A DNA stretch of 64,000 nt from Astrobacterium formosum (GCA_030848545.1 JAVDCA010000031.1:1-64000); one strand, 5' to 3'; counted from the stretch's first letter, positions 41,532 to 50,409 are shown. The notes: generated from the letters alone by a model not told the origin. Made by a program: numbers and translations.

Positions 41532-42458
41532 TCATCCGGAGTCCGTCTCGTTCCACGGCGGGTTGGGCAGGAAGCGGCGGACGAGTTCGTCGATCACGAC
41601 CCGCACCTTGGACGGCATGTGCCTGCCCCGCGGCCAGATGGCGTGGATGGGAAATCCGCGCGTGCGCACATCCGGCATGATTTGCCGCAACCGGCCCGAG
41701 CGAAGATGATCGGCGACCAGCCACCTCGCCAGCAGGCAGATGCCCTGTCCGGCCACCGTGGCTTCGCAGACGGCGTCGCTGTTGTCGAACGACAGGCGTC
41801 CGGAAACGGTGCGTGCGAAGGGCTTGCCCTTGTCGTCGAGAAACCACCATGGCAGGGCCTGCCGGCTGCGCGTGAGGACGTTACAGGAATGGGCGTCGAG
41901 GTCGGCGAGGCTCGCCGGACAGCCATGGCGCGCGATGTAGTCCGGCGAGGCGCAGAACACCGAATTCTGCGTGCCGAGGTGGCGCGCGATCAGCGTCGAA
42001 TTGTCTTCGAGATCGTCGAAGCGCAGCGCCAGATCGATGCCCTCCTCGACCAGATCGGAATGGCGCGGCGTGAGCGAGACATCGAGGGCGAGTTGCGGAT
42101 AGCGGGCGGCGATGTCGAGCAGCACCGGCAGCACCCAGCGGCGCCCGAAGATCAGCGGCAGGTCGACGCGCAGGCGGCCGCGCGGTTCGAGGCGATGACG
42201 CGAGAGCGTCGCTTCGGCGTCGTCCAATTCCGACAATACGCGCGCGCACGTCTCGTAATAGACCTGTCCGTCGAGAGTCAGCGCGAAGCGACGCGTGGTG
42301 CGATGAAAGAGCCGCACGCCCAGGCGCTCCTCCAGGCGGACGACACTCTTGGCAACGCCCGACTTGGACATCCCCAGGCGACGCGCCGCCTGCGTGAAGC
42401 CGCCGGCGTCGGCGGCATGCACAAAGACCGAAATACCATCGAAATGATCCGTATTCAT
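41532..42458 (-). CDS. LysR-family transcriptional regulator
   Basis: A 308-residue LysR regulator. The DNA-binding N-terminus has F-V-H-A-A-D-A-G-G-F-T-Q-A-A-R-R-L and S-K-S-G-V-A-K-S-V-V-R-L-E, followed by L-F-H-R-T-T-R-R-F-A-L-T and a typical effector domain. It is of the subgroup with short effector loops (G-R-R-W-V-L-P-V-L). It is divergent from the cytochrome/flavoprotein locus that begins near 42643, but control of that locus is not evident. ATG 42458. Confidence 0.88.
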   Translation of the reverse strand: MNTDHFDGISVFVHAADAGGFTQAARRLGMSKSGVAKSVVRLEERLGVRLFHRTTRRFALTLDGQVYYETCARVLSELDDAEATLSRHRLEPRGRLRVDLPLIFGRRWVLPVLLDIAARYPQLALDVSLTPRHSDLVEEGIDLALRFDDLEDNSTLIARHLGTQNSVFCASPDYIARHGCPASLADLDAHSCNVLTRSRQALPWWFLDDKGKPFARTVSGRLSFDNSDAVCEATVAGQGICLLARWLVADHLRSGRLRQIMPDVRTRGFPIHAIWPRGRHMPSKVRVVIDELVRRFLPNPPWNETDSG

Positions 42459-42642
42459 CAGCCAGTCCCCGATTGGCGACGCCTAGTCCTCTCACATCGG
42501 ATTTCCAAGCACTTTTGCGCCGTGAATATCGCCAATAGGATCGTGACGAGCGACGGGTAATCCCCGACCGTCGAGTGACATGGTGGTTCGCGAACTTGCG
42601 CAAGGTGAGCGAGCGAGCCGACGGCAGGGGATTTTCGCCGAC

Positions 42643-43014
42643 ATGCTTCTTCCCGGGTTCGACAAGGCCAGCATGGCGCGCGCCATCGCGATCGCGTGCG
42701 TGATGGTGGCGCTCGCCGGCGCTTTTGCGGCCGGCGCGGCCGCCAACGAGATCAAGGGCGCGCATGGACGCGCCGGCCTCACCTGCACCAATTGTCACGG
42801 CGACGACGGGGCGCCGAGCCGGCCGGCCATGAGCGTGTGCCTCGGATGCCACGTCAGCTACGACGCGATCGCGGCCAAGACGGCGCACCTTTCTCCCAAT
42901 CCGCACAAGTCGCACCAGGGCGAATTGCGCTGCACCTACTGCCATTCCGCGCACGACACGCCGAAGCTCTATTGCAACGAGTGTCACGACTTCAAGCATC
43001 TCAACCTGAAGTGA
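42643..43014 (+). CDS. Tetrahaem c-type cytochrome (cytochrome c3/c14-like), flavocytochrome partner
   Basis: A 123-residue exported cytochrome with four haem motifs: C-T-N-C-H, C-L-G-C-H, C-T-Y-C-H, C-N-E-C-H. Residues about 11-35 form a signal peptide (M-A-R-A-I-A-I-A-C-V-M-V-A-L-A-G-A-F-A-A-G-A). Spacing and extra histidines (H-G-R, H-L-S-P-N-P-H-K-S-H) fit the tetrahaem domain of flavocytochrome c. ATGs at 42580, 42643 and 42673 are possible; 42643 keeps the signal short. It precedes the flavoprotein by 55 bases, so the two are probably a split flavocytochrome c: quinol electrons to haem to flavin in the periplasm. Confidence 0.88.
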   Translation: MLLPGFDKASMARAIAIACVMVALAGAFAAGAAANEIKGAHGRAGLTCTNCHGDDGAPSRPAMSVCLGCHVSYDAIAAKTAHLSPNPHKSHQGELRCTYCHSAHDTPKLYCNECHDFKHLNLK

Positions 43015-43069
43015 AGACGGCGATTCCGACCATCTCCAAACGGTTGCGGAATCGCCAAACGGAGCCCGC

Positions 43070-44518
43070 ATGACCCAGTCCAGTCAATTCACCCGTCGTC
43101 ACGTCGTCACCGGTGCCGCCACGCTGGCGGGCGCCGGCCTTGCTGTATCGCAGGCCGCGAGCGCGCCGGCGCCGCTGCCGGCCAAGTGGGACCAGGAGGC
43201 CGACATCGTCATCGCGGGCGGCGGCGTCGCCGGCTGCATGGCGGCGATCGAAGCCGCCGCTGCGGGCGCCAAGGTGCTGCTCCTGCAAGCGACGCCCGAC
43301 CTCGGCGGCAACTCGCGCATTTCGTCGGCGTGGATCCGCTCGGCCAACACCCGCTGGCACAAGAATCTCGGCATCCAGGACACGACCGAAGCCTACGCCA
43401 AGGACATTGTCGACTACGGCGGCGGCACCCGCGACGAGAAGAAGGCCAAGGTGATCGCCGAGGTGTCGGGCAGGTTCGTCGACCGGCTGATGGACTACGG
43501 CGTCAAGTTCAGTGACGAGAAAGACACCGCCAATGGCGGGCCGACGCTGCGCGTCCCCAAGGTCGAGGGCCGCGGCGCCGCGGTGATGGCCGCCGTCGGC
43601 GCCCAGGTGCGCAAGACCCAAAACATCACCGTGAAGACGGATTCCAAGATCCTCGACGTCTATCTGGACGGCGACAAGGTCGCGGGCGTTTCCGCCGACC
43701 TCGACGGCAAGAAGGTCGCCATCAAGGCCAAGGCGGTGGTGCTCGCCACCGGCGGCTTCGGGCGCAACCAGAAACTCGTCGAGAAGTACACCAACCAGTG
43801 GAAGGAAACCTTCCGCATCATGGACGTGGAGGACAAGGGCGACGGGCTCCTGCTCGCGAGCGCACTGGGCGCCGGCGTCGCCAACCTGCAGGTCGCCATG
43901 GTGACGCCGCTGATGGAGTATTCCAAGCGCATCTTCTACTCGTCGCTGACGCTTCTCGCCGGCGCCATCTTCGTCAACGAACAGGGCAAGCGCTTCGTCA
44001 ACGAACTGATCATCTACACGACCACCAACACCGAAATGCTCAAGCAGAAGGCCTCCTACCAGATCGTGTGCGAAGGTCTGCACCCGATGGTCGAGGAGAT
44101 GATCAAGAACGGCGTCACCACCCGTGCCGACTCGATCGAGGAACTGGCGCAGAAACTCGGCGTCCCGGTCGAGAACATCAAGCCGGAGATCGAGGAGCAC
44201 AACCGCATCACCGCCATGAGCGGCAAACGTGTCGATCGCCTCGGCCGCACCGTCTTCGGCAAGCCGCTCAAGGCGCCGTTCTATTTCCTGCGCATGCACC
44301 CGGTGATGATCGAGACCGTCGGCGGTATCACCATCGACGACAAGGCGCAGGTGGTGACGCTCGGCGGCAAGCCGGTCGCCAAGGGATTTTATGCGGCCGG
44401 CGCGGTGGCGTTCGGCGAGCATTTCGGCCGCGGCTATCGGTCCGGCGACGCCTATGTGTATTCGGGCGTGTTCGGCATGGTGGCCGGCCAGGAATCGGGA
44501 CGCTACGCCAAGGCGTGA
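43070..44518 (+). CDS. Tat-exported FAD oxidoreductase of the flavocytochrome c/fumarate reductase family, atypical active site
   Basis: A 482-residue flavoprotein. F-T-R-R-H-V-V-T-G is a Tat signal, and D-I-V-I-A-G-G-G-V-A-G near 45-55 binds FAD. The C-terminus has A-A-G-A-V-A-F-G-E-H-F-G-R-G-Y-R-S-G-D-A. In fumarate and urocanate reductases the sequence before the capping domain reads H-P-T and later T-E plus an Arg acid in T-R-D; here those places read V-T-P, T-L and Y-T-T, and the usual H-H-T-M-G-G is M-I-E-T-V-G-G. So the canonical proton-donor Arg and the two substrate residues are missing. It is a reductase or oxidase of an unknown substrate, coupled to the tetrahaem cytochrome. Confidence 0.85.
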   Translation: MTQSSQFTRRHVVTGAATLAGAGLAVSQAASAPAPLPAKWDQEADIVIAGGGVAGCMAAIEAAAAGAKVLLLQATPDLGGNSRISSAWIRSANTRWHKNLGIQDTTEAYAKDIVDYGGGTRDEKKAKVIAEVSGRFVDRLMDYGVKFSDEKDTANGGPTLRVPKVEGRGAAVMAAVGAQVRKTQNITVKTDSKILDVYLDGDKVAGVSADLDGKKVAIKAKAVVLATGGFGRNQKLVEKYTNQWKETFRIMDVEDKGDGLLLASALGAGVANLQVAMVTPLMEYSKRIFYSSLTLLAGAIFVNEQGKRFVNELIIYTTTNTEMLKQKASYQIVCEGLHPMVEEMIKNGVTTRADSIEELAQKLGVPVENIKPEIEEHNRITAMSGKRVDRLGRTVFGKPLKAPFYFLRMHPVMIETVGGITIDDKAQVVTLGGKPVAKGFYAAGAVAFGEHFGRGYRSGDAYVYSGVFGMVAGQESGRYAKA

Positions 44519-45103
44519 ACACGCCATCGACGTGATCGAACAGGTGGCGGGGCGGCCGGCGAGCGCGGGCCGCCCCGTCGCCGTTTGGTTTTAGGGCTGG
44601 CTTCCTGGCCCGCCGATACCTCACCGTCCGTTACGCAAGACACGGTGGGCGGCGCAAATCGTCGCGGTGCCGATCGGCCTGAGGTATTCGGCAGCAGCAG
44701 AGCCTCGTCGGCCCATCATCTGCCGCACGTCATTCCCGGGCTCGCGCCGCGGGAACGGCGGCCGATTTCCGGCGAACCAGACGATCGCCGCCGGCATCAA
44801 TCCACACGGACCATCAGCAGAAATACGACCCCCTGATTTCCGCCTTGCGCACAAGGTTGGGCGGAACGGGAGGGCCATCCAGGTTATAATTATTACAAAT
44901 CGAGAAGTGCGAGCAATTAGGCGCGTCGAATTATGTCCCTGTAAAATCCGCAAAACGACGATGCGCCCAAGTTTGCGCGACACCGGCGGCGAAAAATATC
45001 CCCGCAGTCTTCGTGAACGGACTTTTCCCGACAGGTTGCCGGGCCGATGGCGTCTGTGCCGCAGCCAAATCCGATATTTATCCTGCACCGACAAGGAGAC
45101 TGC
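44519..45103. other. Intergenic region between flavoprotein and molybdoenzyme genes
   Basis: About 585 bases without a gene. 44880-44960 is AT-rich (GGTTATAATTATTACAAATC and GTCGAATTATGTCC), likely promoter for the molybdoenzyme operon. CCTTG-CGCA-CAAGG at 44843-44856 is a perfect 5-4-5 inverted repeat of Crp/Fnr-site size. The Crp/Fnr gene at 49632 is the obvious candidate binder, but this is inference. Confidence 0.4.
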
Positions 45104-47755
45104 ATGTTGAAGAATGATCTCTTCACCAACAACCTGGCCGAGACCATCCTCAATCGCCGCAGCTTCTTGAAATGGAGCGCGGTGCTGGGCGGGACCACCG
45201 CCCTGGCCGGCCCCTTGGGAATCGGATTGCAAGCCGCCTCGACCTCGGCGCAGGCCGCCACGAAGGAAGGCCAATGGATTCCCGCCGCCTGCTGGGGCGA
45301 CTGCGGCAGCAAGGCCTTCAACACGGTCCATGTCGTCGACGGAATGGTGGTCCAGGGCGGCACGGACGACACCGTCAAGGATTCCGCCAGTTGCCCGCAG
45401 CTCAGGGCCTGCGCGCGCGGCCGCGCCCAACGCACCCGCATTCTCGGCGCCGACCGGCTCAAATACCCGATGAAGCGCAAGAACTGGGCGCCCGGCGGCG
45501 GCAAGAAGGAACTGCGCGGCAAGGACGAATGGGTCCGGATCTCGTGGGACGAAGCCTTGAGTATCTTCGCCAGCGAGCTTCAGCGCATCAAAGGAAAATA
45601 CGGCAACACGGCCATCTACTCTCCGACGCCTTCGACCGCTTCGGTCTATACGGAGGTGTCGCGGACCTTGAGCCTGTTCGGCGGCTTCATCTCCGATTAT
45701 GCGTCGTGCTCGAGCGGCACCTGGACCGACACCGGCGTCGCCATCGGGCTGCCGCGCTCGCGCCTGAACACCGGCGAGGATTTCAACGACTGGACCGATC
45801 TGCCCAATTCCCAGCTGATCGTCCTGTGGGCCTACAATCCGGCCTGGTCGCGCGCCGGATATCCCTCCTACGCGCTGCTGCAGGCCAAGAAGGCCGGCGC
45901 CAAGTTCATCTGCGTCGACCCGTTCTTCAATCCGACCGCACAGGCGATGGCCGTCGACAGCGACGACTGGTATCCGTGCCGCCCGGCGACCGACCACGCC
46001 CTCGTGCTCGGCATGGCGCATACGCTCATCGTCGAAGACGACCCGAAGACCAACCGGCTGATCGACTGGGACTTCCTCAACCGCTGCACGGTCGGGTTCG
46101 ACAAGGACCACATGCCGGAAGGCGCCGACCCCAAGGAGAATTTCCGCGACTACGTGCTCGGCACCTTCGACGGCCAGCCGAAGAACGCCGAATGGGCGGC
46201 GGAGATCTGCGGCATCCCGGCCGCCCGGATCAGGCGGCTGGCGCTCCAGATCGCCAAGACCGCCAAGGTCTCCATCATGATGTCGCCGGCGCCGGCGCGG
46301 GTGAACAATGCGGATTCCTGGCCGCAGGCGATCACCACCTTCGGCGCCATGACGGGCCACATGGGCAAGTCCGGCAGCATGGTCGGCAGCGACGGCGGTC
46401 ATGCATGGCTCGCCGGCGGTCCGCCGATCGTCTACGGCGGCACCTGGATCGGCCGGCCGAGCAATTTCCCGAAGGCGCCGCCGGTCAAGAACCCGATCGA
46501 CATCCGCATCAACCGCAACGAGGTCTGGCAGGCGATCCTGACCGGCAAGTACACGGCCGGCATGAACAAGCAGGCGGATATCAATATCCAGATGCTGCAC
46601 TTCGCCAAAACCGAGCGCATCAACCAGGTCGCCGGCAGCGTCAAGGCCATCGAGGCGTTCCGCAAGGTCGAGTTCGTCGCCGTGCAGGAGCACTTCCTGA
46701 CATCGACGGCCAAGTATGCCGACCTCGTGCTGCCCGCCACCACGCTGTGGGAGCGCTACGGCAGCCTGAGCCCGGCCTATCGCGAACAGATCGTCTGGAC
46801 CAGCCAGGTGATCGAACCGCTGTTCGAGACCAAGGACGACGTGTGGATGGCCCGCGAGCTGGGCGTCAAGCTGGGTTTGGATCCCAAGGCCATCCAGCCC
46901 TACTCGCCGGCCCAGGACATCATCAACCAGGTGGCGGCGGCGACGATCGTGGCCGAGGACGGCGTCACCAAGGAGCCGCTGGTGACCATCACCGAAGAGG
47001 ACCTGCGCACCCTCGGGGTCGAAGGCAAGCCCCAGAAGGGCCGCATCCCGATCCTCGAATTCAAGAAAAAGGGCATCTACCACGTACCGCGCAAGCCGGG
47101 CGACAAGTACACCTTCATAATGCTGAAGGATTTCCGCGACGATCCGGTCAAGAACAAGCTGGCGTCGAAGAGCGGCAAGATCGAGATCCATTGCCAGACG
47201 CTGGTCGACGTCATCGCGTCGCGCGGGTTCAGCACGGTGCGCCCGATCCCGACCTACAATCGGCCCATCGAGGGATACGAAGACACGTTCTCGGACTGGG
47301 ACAAGAAGATCAAGGGACCCTATCCGCTCCAGTTCATCGGCCTGCACGTGCCGCGCCATTCGCATTCCATGTTCGCCAACACGCCATGGCTGCGTGAAGC
47401 GTTCCCGCACATGCTGCTGATCAATCCGATCGATGCCGCCGAGCGCGGGCTCAAGGAGGGCGAAACCGTCCTGATCAAGAGCCGGCACGGCAAGGTTCTG
47501 CGCAATGTCCGCCTGTTCGACCAGATCAGGCCGGGCGTCGTCGTCATGGGCGAAGGCGCGTGGGTCGAATTGGACGATGCCACCGGCATCGACAAGGCCG
47601 GCTGCTCGAACGTGTTGTCGGGCGCGATTTCCACCGGCCAGGGCCACCAGGGTTGGAACAGTACGAACGTGCAGGTGGAGAAGTGGACCGGCGCGCCCTT
47701 GCCGCCGGACCATAAATGGCCGCAACGCGTCGTCGCGCTGGGAGGAGACAAGTGA
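45104..47755 (+). CDS. Molybdopterin oxidoreductase catalytic subunit, DMSO-reductase family (DmsA-like)
   Basis: An 883-residue periplasmic molybdoenzyme. L-N-R-R-S-F-L-K-W is a Tat signal at residues 17-24. The Fe-S region reads C63-W-G-D-C67-G-S-K-A71, then C103 in R-A-C-A-R-G-R. The third cysteine of the usual C-x3-C-x3-C is Ala. The Mo ligand is likely one residue of S-C-S-S (201-204). W-V-R-I-S-W-D-E-A-L and the C-terminal molydopterin-dinucleotide-binding half are typical. It resembles DmsA and the Eggerthella/Desulfitobacterium molybdoenzymes by R-L-K-Y-P-M-K-R-K. ATG 45104 follows AAGGAGA. Its substrate is unknown; its partners follow directly. Confidence 0.88.
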   Translation: MLKNDLFTNNLAETILNRRSFLKWSAVLGGTTALAGPLGIGLQAASTSAQAATKEGQWIPAACWGDCGSKAFNTVHVVDGMVVQGGTDDTVKDSASCPQLRACARGRAQRTRILGADRLKYPMKRKNWAPGGGKKELRGKDEWVRISWDEALSIFASELQRIKGKYGNTAIYSPTPSTASVYTEVSRTLSLFGGFISDYASCSSGTWTDTGVAIGLPRSRLNTGEDFNDWTDLPNSQLIVLWAYNPAWSRAGYPSYALLQAKKAGAKFICVDPFFNPTAQAMAVDSDDWYPCRPATDHALVLGMAHTLIVEDDPKTNRLIDWDFLNRCTVGFDKDHMPEGADPKENFRDYVLGTFDGQPKNAEWAAEICGIPAARIRRLALQIAKTAKVSIMMSPAPARVNNADSWPQAITTFGAMTGHMGKSGSMVGSDGGHAWLAGGPPIVYGGTWIGRPSNFPKAPPVKNPIDIRINRNEVWQAILTGKYTAGMNKQADINIQMLHFAKTERINQVAGSVKAIEAFRKVEFVAVQEHFLTSTAKYADLVLPATTLWERYGSLSPAYREQIVWTSQVIEPLFETKDDVWMARELGVKLGLDPKAIQPYSPAQDIINQVAAATIVAEDGVTKEPLVTITEEDLRTLGVEGKPQKGRIPILEFKKKGIYHVPRKPGDKYTFIMLKDFRDDPVKNKLASKSGKIEIHCQTLVDVIASRGFSTVRPIPTYNRPIEGYEDTFSDWDKKIKGPYPLQFIGLHVPRHSHSMFANTPWLREAFPHMLLINPIDAAERGLKEGETVLIKSRHGKVLRNVRLFDQIRPGVVVMGEGAWVELDDATGIDKAGCSNVLSGAISTGQGHQGWNSTNVQVEKWTGAPLPPDHKWPQRVVALGGDK

Positions 47756-48390
47756 TGGCCAAGCAACTGGGTTTCCACCACGACGCCAGCGTTTGCATCG
47801 GTTGCCAGACCTGCGAAATCGCCTGCAAGGACAAGAACAACCTGCCCGTCGGCCTGCGCTACCGGCACGTCTGGCAGTTCGGCGGCGGCAAATGGGTCAC
47901 CGACGCGGGCGCCGGCAATCAGCTGGTTCCCAGCAGCGTGTTCGTCTATACGCTCTCGGTCACGTGCATGCATTGCGCCGATCCCGCCTGCGTCAAGGTC
48001 TGCCCCACCGGCGCGCACGCCAAGCGCGCGTCGGACGGTCTGGTGCTGATCGATCGCGACAAATGCATCGGCTGCCGCGCCTGCGAACAGGCCTGCCCGT
48101 ACGGCGCCCCCCAGTTCGACGCCGTCGCCAAGAAAATGACCAAGTGCGACGGTTGCGTCGACCTTCTGGCGCAGGGGAAGAATCCCTCCTGCGTGGATGC
48201 CTGCCTCATGCGTGCCCTCGAGTTCGGCGACATCGCCGAACTCAGGGCCAAGTACGGCGACAATGCCAGCGTGGCGCCGCTGCCGAACCAGAGTGCCACC
48301 CGGCCTTCGATGGTCATCACACCGCACCGGTACTCGCAGCCGAGCGGATCGAGCAACGGACGCGTCCTCAACGCGCCCGAGGCAGGCTAG
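47755..48390 (+). CDS. Four-cluster iron-sulfur electron-transfer subunit (DmsB-like)
   Basis: A 211-residue ferredoxin-like subunit with four cysteine groups: C-I-G-C-Q-T-C-E-I-A-C, C-M-H-C-A-D-P-A-C-V-K-V-C-P, C-I-G-C-R-A-C-E-Q-A-C-P, and C-D-G-C then C-V-D-A-C. It starts at ATG 47755, sharing one base with the preceding stop (TGATG), so the pair is tightly coupled. There is no Tat signal; it would be carried with the Tat-exported catalytic subunit. No NrfD- or DmsC-type membrane anchor gene is present, so how it receives electrons is unclear. Confidence 0.93.
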   Translation: MAKQLGFHHDASVCIGCQTCEIACKDKNNLPVGLRYRHVWQFGGGKWVTDAGAGNQLVPSSVFVYTLSVTCMHCADPACVKVCPTGAHAKRASDGLVLIDRDKCIGCRACEQACPYGAPQFDAVAKKMTKCDGCVDLLAQGKNPSCVDACLMRALEFGDIAELRAKYGDNASVAPLPNQSATRPSMVITPHRYSQPSGSSNGRVLNAPEAG

Positions 48391-48575
48391 ATCATCACAC
48401 TGGTCTCGCCCCGGCAGCCCATAGGGTCGTGGGCAGCGAGGCGAAGATCGGCACGCGAACGCGTCGCGAAGCTTTTCGCGGCGAGGAGGATAAGCAGAGC
48501 GGAAGCGCAATCTTCTGCTCTGTTCCTTTTTGTGCCAGACCTGCGTCGGAAGACTTGAGAATGACAGGAACCGTC

Positions 48576-49268
48576 ATGGAAGCGAACGCGTACCAGGTGT
48601 TGACCGGCGAAATGCTGACGTTCGCGTTGCTCGGCAAGGCGTTCTACGTCTATCCCGAGCAAGCCTGGATCCGCTCACTGATCGCCGAGGATATCTTTGC
48701 GCAGGCGCCGTTTGCGGACACGCAGCCCGACACCGTCGCGGCCCTCGCGCTGTTGCAGCAATGGAGCAGGACCACGTCGGAAAACACCTTCGACGATCTC
48801 TGCTCCGACTACACGCGCCTCTTCATCGGGCCGGGCAAGCTGCTCGCGCCGCCCTGGGAGTCGGTCTATTTCAGCGAGGATCGATTGACGTTCCAGGAAG
48901 CGACGCTGCAGGTGCGCGATTGGTATCGCCGTTTCGGGCTTGAAGCCGAAAAATTGCACCGTGAGCCGGACGACCATATCGGGTTGGAGTTCGAGTTTGT
49001 TGCACATCTCGCCCGACGTGCGTTGCTCGCCCTCGAACATAACGACCAAGCCCGGTACGATGAGGCCATCGAGGCGCGAAGGCAGTTCGTCGCCGAGCAT
49101 CCGGGCCGATGGGCGGCGGGATGGTGCGGGCAGGTGGAGGAGCATGCCAGGACCAATTTCTATCGCGGCATGGCGATGCTGGCCCGTGGCGCGATCGCCG
49201 AAGCCTCGAGCCTGTCGGACATTCGCATGACGATCGGACGAGACGAATGGCTGTGCTCTGGCGAATAA
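48576..49268 (+). CDS. TorD/DmsD-family molybdoenzyme chaperone
   Basis: A 230-residue all-helical protein of the TorD family, with the diagnostic E-P-D-D-H-I-G-L-E-F-E-F-V-A-H-L motif near 125. F-D-D-L-C-S-D-Y-T-R-L-F-I-G-P-G and A-P-P-W-E-S-V-Y match the family. It is expected to bind the Tat signal of the upstream molybdoenzyme and hold it until cofactor insertion. ATG 48576 is five bases after AGGAA; ATG 48561 is also possible. It follows the Fe-S subunit by 185 bases. Confidence 0.92.
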   Translation: MEANAYQVLTGEMLTFALLGKAFYVYPEQAWIRSLIAEDIFAQAPFADTQPDTVAALALLQQWSRTTSENTFDDLCSDYTRLFIGPGKLLAPPWESVYFSEDRLTFQEATLQVRDWYRRFGLEAEKLHREPDDHIGLEFEFVAHLARRALLALEHNDQARYDEAIEARRQFVAEHPGRWAAGWCGQVEEHARTNFYRGMAMLARGAIAEASSLSDIRMTIGRDEWLCSGE

Positions 49269-49631
49269 GCTGCTGACCGCCGGCAGATTCTGCGCGCCTT
49301 CTCATATCCTTCGTACCCCGGACGCGCTGCGGCGGACTGCTCTTCACGGTCTGCAGGCTACCGAAAGGTGATGTGGTGCCTGAAGACCCGACCGGCCGTG
49401 CGCATGGGACCCCATCGGTTCCCGGCCTTGCCGACGCATGGGAAAAATGGAAGTTCTTCGCGAAAGCGCCGACCCGAGATGCCCGCATGGGCTCTCGGCG
49501 GGCGGTGATCATTTCGCTCGATCGCCGGGATGCCCCGTCCCCGGTGGTCGGCGCCGGAACAACGATTCCGGCACGTCGGAGTGCGGAGCCGGCCTGTGCC
49601 CCAAACGGCCCCGCCTTTTCCAGGAGAAAGG
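49269..49631. other. Intergenic region with inverted fragment of the dispersed repeat
   Basis: No gene is supported in these 363 bases. At 49312-49356 the sequence CGTACCCCGGACGCGCTGCG then CGGTCTGCAG is the reverse complement of the right end of the element at 35599-35768, with about six changes in 45 bases. The rest is the promoter area of the Crp/Fnr gene. Confidence 0.5.
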
Positions 49632-50330
49632 ATGGGCGTTGGCATGGCGATCATGATTCATCATTCGCCGCCGTGTTTGCAGGACATCTTTCATCGGGGG
49701 CTGGTGCCCTGCACACCGAGGAAACTGCAAAAAGGCGAATTTCTCTGGCGCTCCGACGACTCGCATCCGTATTGTTATCTCATCGGATCCGGCCTCATCA
49801 AACTGTGCGTACAGACGGCCGACGGGCGCGAGCGAACCCTGCTCTTCTATACCCGCGGCGCATTCTTCGGAATTCAATACTGGTCGGGCGCGAAGAAGAC
49901 ATATACTTCGGCCATAGCCATGTTGCCGACGAGCCTTTATGCGGCTGAACCCGAAAAGGTATATGAGTTTATTCTGGCCACCCCCCAGCTGGCGCGGGCG
50001 CTGACCGGGTACCTGGTCCATCACATATATGCGGAGGCCCGGGAAATCGTCGATTTTTCCTCGTCCAACACCGACGAGAAGCTGGCAGCCCTCCTGGTGA
50101 TCTTGGCCGAGGAGTATCTGCAAGGCCGGCGGGGCGAGGCCCTGATCCCGCTCAAGAACGACGAGCTGGCCAATCTGGTCGGCGCTTGCCGCAACAGCGT
50201 CTACAACGTCCTGTCCTCGTTCCAGAAGCGCAATCTCGTGCGAAAACAAAGAGGCCATGTCGCAATCATCGACGTGGACCGGCTGCGGGAATTTCAGAGG
50301 GCCTTGAAAGCCGGCGATTGCGTGGACTGA
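49632..50330 (+). CDS. Crp/Fnr-family transcriptional regulator
   Basis: A 232-residue regulator with an N-terminal cyclic-nucleotide-binding-like barrel (G-S-G-L-I-K-L-C-V-Q-T-A-D-G-R-E-R-T-L-L-F-Y) and a C-terminal winged helix (L-K-N-D-E-L-A-N-L-V-G-A-C-R-N-S-V-Y-N-V-L-S-S-F). It lacks the N-terminal cysteine group of FNR, so it should not sense oxygen by an Fe-S cluster. The ligand is unknown; CprK-like and other small-molecule sensing members look similar. AGGAGAAAG precedes ATG 49632. It ends the redox locus and probably regulates it. Confidence 0.88.
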   Translation: MGVGMAIMIHHSPPCLQDIFHRGLVPCTPRKLQKGEFLWRSDDSHPYCYLIGSGLIKLCVQTADGRERTLLFYTRGAFFGIQYWSGAKKTYTSAIAMLPTSLYAAEPEKVYEFILATPQLARALTGYLVHHIYAEAREIVDFSSSNTDEKLAALLVILAEEYLQGRRGEALIPLKNDELANLVGACRNSVYNVLSSFQKRNLVRKQRGHVAIIDVDRLREFQRALKAGDCVD

Positions 50331-50409
50331 TACACTTTCCGCGAATTGCCTCGCCATTGCGCCGCGGACGCGGCACATCATCGGACGAGTCGATCCGCCG
50401 CCGGTGGCT

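Noticed and set aside
42580-42672. Extended N-terminus of the tetrahaem cytochrome from ATG 42580
   Set aside because: It would put about 30 charged residues before the signal peptide; internal ATGs fit export better, though the exact start stays open.
44621-47725. A 1034-codon frame antisense to the molybdoenzyme
   Set aside because: Long antisense frames are expected at this GC content. The plus strand carries the Tat signal, cofactor motifs and ribosome-binding site.
49269-49631. A missing membrane anchor (DmsC/NrfD) gene for the molybdoenzyme
   Set aside because: All frames between the Fe-S subunit and the Crp/Fnr gene were inspected; apart from the TorD gene none encodes a multi-helix membrane protein.
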